Assembly (NCBI GenBank): GCA_018694835.1
Contig: JABHOG010000100.1
Coordinates: forward strand, 38,173-102,172
DNA length: 64,000 nucleotides
Origin: Planctomycetota bacterium
GTDB lineage: Bacteria; Planctomycetota; UBA8108; UBA1146
Direction: 5' to 3'
Shown piece by piece: positions 27,314 to 35,722 of this stretch. Below the pieces are notes generated by a model. The model was not told the DNA's origin and did not search any database. It saw only the letters and a list, made by a program, of their open reading frames with translations. A program made the translations under genes and the position numbers. Position 1 is the first letter of the stretch, and every line of letters begins with the position of its first letter.

Positions 27314-27362
27314 GAAGCCTCTACACTTCCCTTCAACCCGGCTGAAAACACCGATTTACTCA

Positions 27363-27688
27363 TCATGAGTCTTCTGCCAGAGCGTCATGGAACCCTGGGC
27401 CCTTCTCTGATAGTTTTCTATCCAACCATCCAACTTTGCTGGGATTCTCTTCGACACCGAGAGGATCCTGGAACAACTTCGGGCTGGTGAGCGTCCACTC
27501 CAATGTCCAGTTCTTCCACTGTTCATCGGACGAGTGCAATCAGACCCTTGCGCAGAAGACGAGTGAATAATCGATCTCGTGCGACAACCAAGTACCGCGA
27601 TGACCCAGATGAAAGGGAAGATGATCAACAGCTCCAACCGTCCACCATACTCCCTCTTCCAAGCAACGGACTCAGACTTCCATGGCAC
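27363..27688 (-). pseudogene. Possible decayed or frameshifted small membrane-protein gene
   Basis: Three different minus-strand frames in succession read like parts of one protein. From a GTG at 27688 comes YGGRLELLIIFPFIWVIAVL (one membrane helix); one base on, VVARDRLFTRLLRKGLIALVR; one further base on, HSSDEQWKNWTLEWTLTSP and a polar C terminus ending in TGA at 27363-27365. Both shifts are in the same direction. It lies 50 bp before nth. Explanations are a real pseudogene, base-calling indels, or chance; I cannot separate these by eye. The 428-bp stretch from 27314 to 27741 otherwise holds no clear gene. Confidence 0.35.
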
Positions 27689-27741
27689 CGACTATTCCGC
27701 ACAGGCTACGCCCATCTCTCCCCCGCAGAATCGATATTCAG

Positions 27742-28341
27742 ATGACTCCTGAAGCCAGACCTCGAATCCTGCCGCTCTTTCCACTCCCTGATGTGGTCCT
27801 CTTTCCAGGACAGATCATACCCCTTCACATCTTTGAATCACGTTACCGTCAGATGACCCGTGATCTGCTCGACAACACTGGCGAGATCATCCTTGGCACT
27901 ATTCTGGAAAAGGACAAGGAGAGTCTCAAAGAAACGGCCTCGGTCCAGTCGATCGCTTGCCAGGGCAGACTGCAACAATACCAGGCTCTCGATGACGGGA
28001 GATTCCTCGTGATGATCCTGGGAGAAAAACGCGTCAGGATTCATCCCCATATCGGACAGCAGTTGTATCCCGAGGCTCGGGTGGAGGACCTTCCCGAGCC
28101 ATCGACTTTCATCTCCGACCACCAAGTTTTCGCTCTTCGGGAAGCGATCCAGAATCTCAAGACCGATGTCAAACTCCCCGAAGGCACTTCGGCACAACAA
28201 CTCGCCGATATTCTCTCCATGATCACCCCGATGAGTACGAAACAACGGTATCACCTGTTTTCAATCTCAGAGCTCGCCGAGCGGGTGGAAACAGTTCTGG
28301 AAATGCAATCTACCAGTGATGAAGATGCTCCACCTGAGTAG
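27742..28341 (+). CDS. Lon N-terminal (LON substrate-binding) domain protein
   Basis: 199 aa and nothing but a LON-N domain: LPLFPLPDVVLFPGQIIPLHIFE at the start, GTILEKDKE, and RFLVMILGEKRVRI. The AAA+ and protease domains of Lon are absent, so this is a stand-alone LON-N protein as found in many bacteria, of uncertain role (perhaps protein binding). The start at 27742 has no clear ribosome site; an upstream in-frame ATG at 27682 would add a basic segment unlike the family. It is divergent from nth. Confidence 0.85.
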   Translation: MTPEARPRILPLFPLPDVVLFPGQIIPLHIFESRYRQMTRDLLDNTGEIILGTILEKDKESLKETASVQSIACQGRLQQYQALDDGRFLVMILGEKRVRIHPHIGQQLYPEARVEDLPEPSTFISDHQVFALREAIQNLKTDVKLPEGTSAQQLADILSMITPMSTKQRYHLFSISELAERVETVLEMQSTSDEDAPPE

Positions 28342-28464
28342 TTCAACCTGAGTTATTCATCCACAATGATCACTCCCGGTAGATCACTCCGGGCAGATAG
28401 ATGTGCAGTTTTGAGGGCTCCCGCTACTGTTCGGGCTGAGATGATTGAAGGAAGGTGTTCTTCG

Positions 28465-29298
28465 ATGGCGTTTTCCCATTTCCACCGTTTCATTCTCCTA
28501 CTGACACTGATGACGACCCTGATGATCGGCTGTCGTCAGGTCGATAAAGTCCTTGAGGGTCAAGGTCTGCCGCTGGTCGCCTGGGAGCGGGATCTCTATC
28601 ATTCAGAAGGAGTACTGGTCTATGCGACCAGTTCTCGTGCCGCTCGTGAGATCGCCGAGCATGCCGATGAAGCCGCAGCAGCATTTCATGAGTTGTCCGG
28701 GGAAGATCCTCGTCGACTGATCTACATCGCAGTGGATAAAGATGACTCCATCGATGATCAAATGCTGGAATCTGGGCTTCAAGGAATCTCTCGGATTTCC
28801 GGAAAATCGGTGCCGGAGATCAAGAAAAAGATGTTGGATTCTGCAACTCAGAAGAGCGGCAAGGGATTTGAAGTGCCGGCTCTACAAGCATTGCTCGGCC
28901 TGATTCCAGGAGTGCTCGACGCACCCTCCACTCGCCCCCTTGACGTATGGGGCGATGCACTGGTCATTCCCACTTCGTCCAGAATCTCCAAAAATCTCGA
29001 CATCGTTATCGAGGGCGCGATGGAAAAAGAAGATGTAAACACCCTCCAGCGAGTGCTGTGGATTCCCGTCATCGCCATCGCCAAGGGTTACATCCGGAGG
29101 GTCTTGGCTGATATCCGTGAAGTCATCATCATCGGAGTCCACGCGCGGAGTCGAGACGGCTGGCCCCAGGAACGGATCGATCAGATGCTCAAAGAATCGC
29201 TACAAGAAGGCGAAATCAAACGTCTATTCAAAGATGGCATGCACCCACAAGAGGAGGACTCACCGGGCGGAAATCAACAGCCTCCTACAACCTCTTGA
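28465..29298 (+). CDS. Unrecognised lipoprotein
   Basis: 277 aa. GAAGGAAGG precedes the ATG at 28465; the N terminus is a lipoprotein signal with lipobox LMIGC (Cys23). The remainder is predicted soluble and mixed alpha/beta, with long amphipathic helices (about 60-150 and 190-260) and a Pro/Gly-rich end. I do not recognise a family or catalytic motif. It lies in the same direction as the transglutaminase lipoprotein 117 bp downstream, and might be co-transcribed with it. Confidence 0.75.
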   Translation: MAFSHFHRFILLLTLMTTLMIGCRQVDKVLEGQGLPLVAWERDLYHSEGVLVYATSSRAAREIAEHADEAAAAFHELSGEDPRRLIYIAVDKDDSIDDQMLESGLQGISRISGKSVPEIKKKMLDSATQKSGKGFEVPALQALLGLIPGVLDAPSTRPLDVWGDALVIPTSSRISKNLDIVIEGAMEKEDVNTLQRVLWIPVIAIAKGYIRRVLADIREVIIIGVHARSRDGWPQERIDQMLKESLQEGEIKRLFKDGMHPQEEDSPGGNQQPPTTS

Positions 29299-29415
29299 CT
29301 TGATCTTCGAGTGCCGCACGATGGACCGCTCGGAACTCGGATACCCGGCCGATCATTACAATTCCTATCGTAACTGACTAGCATCGCAGCCGGCGAGCTT
29401 GTCGAGGAGATCAGA

Positions 29416-30444
29416 ATGCGCCTCGCCCCCTCCTGGTGGAGTTCCATCACTCAGCTGCTCTTTCTGCTGACCGTAAGTTCCCTGCTCACATCTGGTTGCG
29501 GACTGCTATCCACATCCGAGACCAGGACTGGATCCATCGAGCGGGTATTCCATGTCCGATATGTCAGTTCGATAAAGGACTGCAACATCGGTGATGAATT
29601 CAGGCTCTGGATCCCTGTTCCCCACGATGACGACCATCAGGTCATCTCGAACATGAAGGTACGGGGGCCGATTGCGGGAACGCTTTCCAGCGAGCCACGC
29701 TTCGGCAACTCGATGTACTACTTCGAAGGAAAGTGCTCCGCTTCACAGATGAACTTCACCATCGAATACGATGTCGATCGATATGCTTACTCAGTTGATC
29801 TAGCCCTCACTACTGAACAGACTGCTGATCAGTCGAGCGAAATGATGGCCAAATACCTGACCCCCTCTTCTCTGTGCTATGTCTCCTCACAGGTGAAACA
29901 AGAGGCGGAGATCCTGACGGCCGACAAATTCACGGTGCTGGCGAAGGGACGTGCGTTTTTCTTTCACATCCTGGAGCAGATGGCCTACGACAAGCGGCAT
30001 CAAGGCTGGGGTCGAGGAGACATTTCACATGCATGCGATGTTGGTAAGGGAAACTGCACCGACTTCCACACCTACTTCAATGCTCTGTGCCTTGCGAGTG
30101 GTATTCCATCGAGATTCCAGATCGGTATGTGGGGAAAATACGAATCGGTGATCGGCGAGTATCAGACCGGCAGTTATCACTGCTGGGCAGAGTTCCATGT
30201 ACCCGGGCAAGGTTGGATACCGGTGGACATCTCCGAAGCAGATATAGATTCACAAAACGCCGGACGTTACTTCGGAAGCCACTCGGCAAACCGCGTCACT
30301 CTCAGCACTGGCCGCGACTTGACGCTGATTCCCCCCCAGGCCGGCCCGGTTCTTAACTACTTCGTGAATCCTTACCTCGAGATCAATGGACACCCTTCCA
30401 GCAAGGTCATCAAGAAATGCTTCTGGAACGAAAATATCCAGTAA
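29416..30444 (+). CDS. Transglutaminase-like domain lipoprotein
   Basis: 342 aa. Lipobox TSGC (Cys28) ends the signal peptide. An N-terminal beta domain (about 40-130) is followed by a transglutaminase/protease-like core with the triad Cys214 (GNCTDFH), His255 (SYHCWAEF) and Asp271 (WIPVDIS). Such proteins sit on the periplasmic side of a membrane and may cross-link or cleave peptides; bacterial relatives are mostly of unknown substrate. The triad is intact, so activity is plausible. Confidence 0.88.
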   Translation: MRLAPSWWSSITQLLFLLTVSSLLTSGCGLLSTSETRTGSIERVFHVRYVSSIKDCNIGDEFRLWIPVPHDDDHQVISNMKVRGPIAGTLSSEPRFGNSMYYFEGKCSASQMNFTIEYDVDRYAYSVDLALTTEQTADQSSEMMAKYLTPSSLCYVSSQVKQEAEILTADKFTVLAKGRAFFFHILEQMAYDKRHQGWGRGDISHACDVGKGNCTDFHTYFNALCLASGIPSRFQIGMWGKYESVIGEYQTGSYHCWAEFHVPGQGWIPVDISEADIDSQNAGRYFGSHSANRVTLSTGRDLTLIPPQAGPVLNYFVNPYLEINGHPSSKVIKKCFWNENIQ

Positions 30445-30493
30445 TCCAGATCTGAACCTGTTCAATTCAATCTCCCCAGATAGGGCTAGTGTC

Positions 30494-30727
30494 ATGAGTC
30501 AAGAACCGAAATCCGTCGACAACAAACCAGTGGTCATCGAACTGAACGCCGGAAAACATGCCTGGTGTGCCTGTGGCCAATCCGCCAACCATCCATTCTG
30601 TGATGGTAGTCATTCGGGTACGGGTATGTCCCCAGTCGTGTTCGAGGTGGAAGAAACGAAGAAGGTAGCACTCTGCGCCTGCAAGAAGACTGCTGGAGCG
30701 CCCTTCTGCGACGGTTCTCACTCCTGA
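30494..30727 (+). CDS. Tandem CDGSH iron-sulfur protein (mitoNEET-like)
   Basis: 77 aa, start at 30494. Two CDGSH motifs fill most of the protein: CACGQSANHPFCDGSH and CACKKTAGAPFCDGSH, each with the three-Cys/one-His ligand set for a [2Fe-2S] cluster. No signal peptide or anchor is seen, so it is probably cytoplasmic. It resembles the tandem class of bacterial and mitochondrial inner NEET proteins. Redox or cluster-transfer functions are known for the family; the partner is unknown. Confidence 0.9.
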   Translation: MSQEPKSVDNKPVVIELNAGKHAWCACGQSANHPFCDGSHSGTGMSPVVFEVEETKKVALCACKKTAGAPFCDGSHS

Positions 30728-30908
30728 CGATTCTTGTTGCGATGAGCGATCCAAAGCTACTGCGATGCGATTTCGACAGTAGTTGAAGTGTCCCGATAGG
30801 GCTATCATGCCCGTTCGGTTCAGTTTCCATCCTGGCAGATGCCTTCATCTTGAAACTTCCAGGATGCCTTCACCGACGGGAAGAATTTAAATCGGAACGG
30901 TGGTTCAC

Positions 30909-33539
30909 ATGCGCTTCACGACAACCCTCATCCTGTGTCTCCTTCCATCCATCGTGCTATGCCACGATCCTCACGATGACATTCCGCCGCCATTTCTCGC
31001 CATCGACAAGATCGATCGAGAAGATCCGTTCCGCCAGCTCGATGACGTGCTACCCACACCCACCGAGGCACGGCTGGCTTCCGGCGCTCCTGGGCCAGGG
31101 TACTGGCAACAACAGGCAGACATGAATATCCAGGTCACCCTGGATGCCAAGAACCATCGAATCCATGGCAAAGAACGGGTCACTTACCACAACAACTCTC
31201 CCCACACTCTCACCTATCTTTGGATGCAACTGGATCAGAATCGCTTCCGAAACGATTCCATCGGCAATACCGGAGATTCAGGTGGCCTGGAAGATGAACA
31301 GAGCATTCGCTGGTTGCGGCGATTGGCATTCGAAGAGGAATTTCAGGGCGGCTATGAAATTCTATCGGTACACAGTCCAGCGGGTACTGATTTCGACCAC
31401 ATCATCGTCGACACGATGATGCGCATCGATCTTACCTCCCCGCTCAAGGCTGGAGAGGTTCTTGAATTCGATGTGGAGTGGAATTACTCGATCGTCAATG
31501 CCGATGTCTTGAGGGCTCGTGGTGGATATGAGTGGTTTGAGGAGGCGGGGAATGCGATCTACGAGATCGCTCAGTGGTTCCCCCGTATGTGTGCTTACAC
31601 CGATTACGCCGGCTGGCAGAACAAGCAGTTCATCGGCAGTGGAGAGTTCACCCTGGAATTCGGCGACTACCACGTCGCCATCACCGTCCCCGACACCTTC
31701 ATCGTCAGCGCAACCGGAGTTCTGATCAATCAAAATGAAGTGCTCACGGCGGACCAGAAGGATCGATTCTCTTCCGCGAGGGACTCTCACCGTCCGGTGT
31801 TCATCGTGACCCCTGAAGAAGCCCTCGCAAACGAACAGGTGGAAGCCAAGGGGATCAAGACATGGACCTTCGATGCCAAGAACGTTCGGGACTTCGCATG
31901 GGCAGCATCCCCCAAGTTCATCTGGGATGCGATGGGAGTCTCGGTTCCAGGCGGAGCGACCACGATGGCGATGTCCTTCTACCCCAATGAAGGAGAACCG
32001 CTGTGGAGTCGTTATTCGACTCATGCAGTGGCACACACCGTAGAGGTCTACTCCCAGATCAGCGTTCCCTACCCCTATCCCGTCGCGATCAGCGTCAACG
32101 GCCCGATCGGTGGCATGGAATATCCGATGATCTGCTTCAATGGGCCTCGCCCTGAGGAGGACGGGACCTATTCCCAAAGAACCAAGTACGGATTGATCGG
32201 CGTGATCATTCATGAGGTAGGGCACAACTGGTTCCCGATGATCATCAACTCGGATGAGCGTCAGTGGACCTGGATGGATGAAGGCCTCAATACTTTTGCC
32301 CAGTTCATCGCCGAACAACTGTGGGAAGAAAAATATCCTTCTCGCAGGGGTGAAGCACGAAACATCACTGGTTTCACCACAAGTACCGACCAGATGCCCA
32401 TCATGACCAACAGTGAGCAACTGTTACAGTTTGGTAACAACGCCTACGCAAAACCGGCTACCGCACTCAACATCCTCAGAGAAAGCGTGCTCGGCAGAGA
32501 ACTGTTCGATTTCGCCTTCGCAGAATACTCCAGGCGCTGGGCATTCCGCAGACCAGAGCCCGCAGACTTGTTCCGCACCATCGAAGATGCCAGCGGAGTA
32601 GATCTGGACTGGTTCTGGCGCGGTTGGTTCTACACCACTGATCATGCTGACTTCGCCGTGGAGCGAGTCGTGCGCTATCACCTCGACACTGGAAATCCGG
32701 ATGTGGAGAAGCCTCTCCAGAAGGAGGAACGTGATTCGGATCCGCAATGGATCAGCCGTCAAGGAAATGCAGGCCTCACATTGCGATCGGATCGATTCCC
32801 CGAACTTCTCGATTTCTACAACTCCTTTGATGAGCTAGAGGTGACGGAGGAGGACCGTAGAGGGTACGAGCGATTCCTTTCACGGCTCGACGATGGGGAT
32901 GCGGAACTGATTCAGAGAGACTGGAATTTCACCGTGATTCGCCTGAGAAACTATGGTGGCTTGCTGATGCCTGTGCCCATCCGAGTCACTTACGAATCGG
33001 GGAAGACCGAGGATTTCCGCATTCCTGCCGAACTGTGGAGGTCAGACCCACGAGCCGTTTCCCGGCTGATGGTGACCGACGAGCCGGTGATCAGGGTCGA
33101 GATCGATCCCAAGTTGGAAATTGCCGACGCTGATCGATCCAACAACATTTTTCCGCAAGAAATCGATCAGCAACGCTTCCGGATCAACCCCGAAGGAGAT
33201 CGCAGCAACCCGATGCAGCGCCATCGAGATGAGCGACTTCGTATCGAGGCGCAGATCGCTGCCCGTCGTCTTGGAAACACGATTGCCACGAACATCCGGG
33301 ACCGCCAAAGCGGAACCCCGGTTCCTGCCGCAGCGCGGATTCTTGACTTCCTTGACGAGACCGTTCTGGCCGATCCATACGGGCAACTGCTTTCAGTCTT
33401 CAATGCTCCAGATGATCAGGGAGTTGCGCTAATCGTCAGCGTTGGTCCCGATGGAGAACCAGGGACCACCGATGATGTCAGTTGGATTGTTGCTGAGGAT
33501 GGAAGCATCGAGGAACGAATCCACCTGAGCGAAGACTAG
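30909..33539 (+). CDS. Secreted M1-family zinc metallopeptidase
   Basis: 876 aa. The ATG at 30909 opens a signal peptide (about 1-18); a GTG at 30900 adds three residues. The N-terminal beta saddle is followed by GGMEYPM, the equivalent of the GAMEN exopeptidase motif. The zinc site H435-E-V-G-H439 has its third ligand E458 in WMDEGL, giving the HExxH-x18-E spacing of M1. The C-terminal ~300 residues are beta-rich. Aminopeptidase activity is likely; the altered GAMEN motif may affect N-terminal recognition. It is alone, convergent with the surface protein at 33543. Confidence 0.92.
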   Translation: MRFTTTLILCLLPSIVLCHDPHDDIPPPFLAIDKIDREDPFRQLDDVLPTPTEARLASGAPGPGYWQQQADMNIQVTLDAKNHRIHGKERVTYHNNSPHTLTYLWMQLDQNRFRNDSIGNTGDSGGLEDEQSIRWLRRLAFEEEFQGGYEILSVHSPAGTDFDHIIVDTMMRIDLTSPLKAGEVLEFDVEWNYSIVNADVLRARGGYEWFEEAGNAIYEIAQWFPRMCAYTDYAGWQNKQFIGSGEFTLEFGDYHVAITVPDTFIVSATGVLINQNEVLTADQKDRFSSARDSHRPVFIVTPEEALANEQVEAKGIKTWTFDAKNVRDFAWAASPKFIWDAMGVSVPGGATTMAMSFYPNEGEPLWSRYSTHAVAHTVEVYSQISVPYPYPVAISVNGPIGGMEYPMICFNGPRPEEDGTYSQRTKYGLIGVIIHEVGHNWFPMIINSDERQWTWMDEGLNTFAQFIAEQLWEEKYPSRRGEARNITGFTTSTDQMPIMTNSEQLLQFGNNAYAKPATALNILRESVLGRELFDFAFAEYSRRWAFRRPEPADLFRTIEDASGVDLDWFWRGWFYTTDHADFAVERVVRYHLDTGNPDVEKPLQKEERDSDPQWISRQGNAGLTLRSDRFPELLDFYNSFDELEVTEEDRRGYERFLSRLDDGDAELIQRDWNFTVIRLRNYGGLLMPVPIRVTYESGKTEDFRIPAELWRSDPRAVSRLMVTDEPVIRVEIDPKLEIADADRSNNIFPQEIDQQRFRINPEGDRSNPMQRHRDERLRIEAQIAARRLGNTIATNIRDRQSGTPVPAAARILDFLDETVLADPYGQLLSVFNAPDDQGVALIVSVGPDGEPGTTDDVSWIVAEDGSIEERIHLSED

Positions 33540-33542
33540 CGA

Positions 33543-35660
33543 TCACTCCGACTCGAGTTCGATCACTTCTTCGACGACGACGCCTTCGATGATTTGCACG
33601 ACAAATGGATCGACAGGTAGGAAACCTGGCAGATCGGGAGTAGAGACCTGGTACAACCCTGGCTCACTGACCAGGACTCGATATCCATTGCCGGTACGGC
33701 CTCGGGTGACCACGGTACCGTTGTGCCCCTGGGCACTCACTCCCGGATGCCATGCCAGATCCCAGGGAACCGAAGTTCCGTTCTCCTCGAGGAAAATTCG
33801 CATACCCATCGCGGGTTCTAACGGCAGCGTGAACTCGTTGGGGCCCGACATGGTGACCTGAACTTGCTGGTGCGTGGGTCGGTAAGCCACATCCGAGCAG
33901 GAGATCAACACCGCCCCCACCGGGACCTGGAACTGAAAGAAGCCGTTGATACCCGAACCGATCGGAATCGCCCCCGCACCCGGTGTTCCTGGCGGACGCA
34001 CTGGTGCCCACCGGATGAGGCTCGGTGTCGCAATACCCGATCCATCTGCGAGAACCGTCTGTACCGAAATCTCGACCGGGGCAGGCAATTCGATGTTGGC
34101 ATCGATCAGTCCATCTTCACCGACCTGAAACAGCCCGCCAACTCCGACTGGCAAGACCAGGATACCGTAACTCCCCTGCTTCACCTGGACCGGACCCCAG
34201 TCCCAGAGAAAACCTCCCGCCATCGATGTGCTCTCCATCGATGCACTTTGTAATTCGATGGTGTCATTGATGGGATCGCTGCCCGGTCCAGTTGGGCGAA
34301 TCCTCACCGAGAAGTGATCCAGTTGCCAGCCCTCGGGAATAAACACGCTTCCCGACAGATCGACCCGTTCTTCATCATCGAACGGAATCTCCAGATCCAG
34401 TTCGAGAACCTCTTCCGTCGTCAATTCAAAGGCGACCTCATCAAAGACTTGCGGTTGATGGGCCCAGTGCCCCGATTCGAGAGTTGCAATCCACGAGCCC
34501 GGTAACAATCCATCGAGTTGTTGAATCGAGATTCCGGTGATGGATACTTCTGCATGAGGCGATCCTGCTCGACCCTGCTCTCGCAGACGCAGCACCACTC
34601 CTTCCCTATCGGTATCCCCGAACAATCTCAAGGAAACCGATCCACTCGGCTCGAGACTCAGTTCTCTTTCACCTCCGGCCACCAGATCTACGGTGATCCT
34701 GCGCCACTCGTACCCTGCGGCCCGGGCGTGAAGTGCCACGGCAGACCCGATCGATCCGATACGACCGTCCAGTGCCACCGGACTCTGCTCCGAAACGATC
34801 AAGGGGTCTTCCGGTTGCGGCCACCCCGGGTGAGGAAGCGAACTTCGGGAGTAATCCTGCACTCGGATCACCTCGACGTCGGTCAACTGTTCACCGGTGA
34901 CCGCTGATTTCAGGGATAGCATCGTGAGTGCGTCGTATCGCAGAACCACCTTCACCACGCCAGCGGATCGAACACTGATGGCACCGATTGGAGAGACCAC
35001 CCGAGCAGGGCGATTCTCCAGCACTGCGCCGAAGAACTGAATCGCTCCCTCTTCCGGCGTGACCAGCTGAAAGCGTCCAGCAATCACCGCAACCGAACGA
35101 GATGCGCCGAGCGCACCAATCTGTAGCTGGCCTGACAATTGCGTCAACACTTCGGTGGGAGCGTCTTCCAGCACCACTTCACCTTGAATCCGAGTCATCC
35201 CCGGAGGGACTTGACCCGAAGAACCCTGGCTTCCTCTTGGAGACTTGCCATTGGAACCCCGACTCCCAGAACCCTGGGGATTCCTGTTCCCTCTACCGTT
35301 GGATAACGGGTCCTGCCCCGATGAAATCGTTCCCGATCCCACTCCAGCCGACGCTCCATTCGAGTTTAAGCCTGGATTGCCAGTACGAGTTCTGGAAGTA
35401 CCGCCATCACCACCGGAAGAGCCTCCGCTGGTTCGGTCTGATCCTCGTGTTGTGGAAGATGAGTTCCCACCTCCAGTTCCATCCCTACGACTGTTCCCAT
35501 CTTGATCGAAGGTGGTACCCGATTCGTTCCCTGTCGATGACTCCTGGGAGAGACCTCCTACATCGCTGATGGAGGGCCCGTCATCGGGCAGAAGAATCAC
35601 CATCATCGTGACGATCACGAGCAAGATGATACATGCGATGATCAGGTTACGGGGATTCAC
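33543..35660 (-). CDS. Large membrane-anchored surface protein with Gly/Ser-rich linker
   Basis: 705 aa, starting with GTG at 35660, preceded by GGAGGA seven bases upstream. One N-terminal helix (about 6-24) acts as anchor or uncleaved signal. Then comes a Gly/Ser/Thr/Asn/Arg-rich, probably disordered, region (about 35-155) and several beta-sandwich-like repeats (about 160-700) that look like carboxypeptidase-regulatory or Big-like domains (GRFQLVTPEEG, GSWIATLESG). No catalytic motif. The role is likely structural or adhesive, but this is inference. Its stop is 3 bp from the M1 gene stop. Confidence 0.75.
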   Translation of the reverse strand: MNPRNLIIACIILLVIVTMMVILLPDDGPSISDVGGLSQESSTGNESGTTFDQDGNSRRDGTGGGNSSSTTRGSDRTSGGSSGGDGGTSRTRTGNPGLNSNGASAGVGSGTISSGQDPLSNGRGNRNPQGSGSRGSNGKSPRGSQGSSGQVPPGMTRIQGEVVLEDAPTEVLTQLSGQLQIGALGASRSVAVIAGRFQLVTPEEGAIQFFGAVLENRPARVVSPIGAISVRSAGVVKVVLRYDALTMLSLKSAVTGEQLTDVEVIRVQDYSRSSLPHPGWPQPEDPLIVSEQSPVALDGRIGSIGSAVALHARAAGYEWRRITVDLVAGGERELSLEPSGSVSLRLFGDTDREGVVLRLREQGRAGSPHAEVSITGISIQQLDGLLPGSWIATLESGHWAHQPQVFDEVAFELTTEEVLELDLEIPFDDEERVDLSGSVFIPEGWQLDHFSVRIRPTGPGSDPINDTIELQSASMESTSMAGGFLWDWGPVQVKQGSYGILVLPVGVGGLFQVGEDGLIDANIELPAPVEISVQTVLADGSGIATPSLIRWAPVRPPGTPGAGAIPIGSGINGFFQFQVPVGAVLISCSDVAYRPTHQQVQVTMSGPNEFTLPLEPAMGMRIFLEENGTSVPWDLAWHPGVSAQGHNGTVVTRGRTGNGYRVLVSEPGLYQVSTPDLPGFLPVDPFVVQIIEGVVVEEVIELESE

Positions 35661-35722
35661 CGGGGGGTCCTCCAGGGGGCAGGCGGGATCATCTGATTGT
35701 ACCCTTCAAGTAAATTTCATCA

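Noticed and set aside
31362..32420. 352-aa antisense open frame in the M1 peptidase
   Set aside because: Same reasoning: complete overlap with a coding gene, no family match, composition skewed by the opposite codons.
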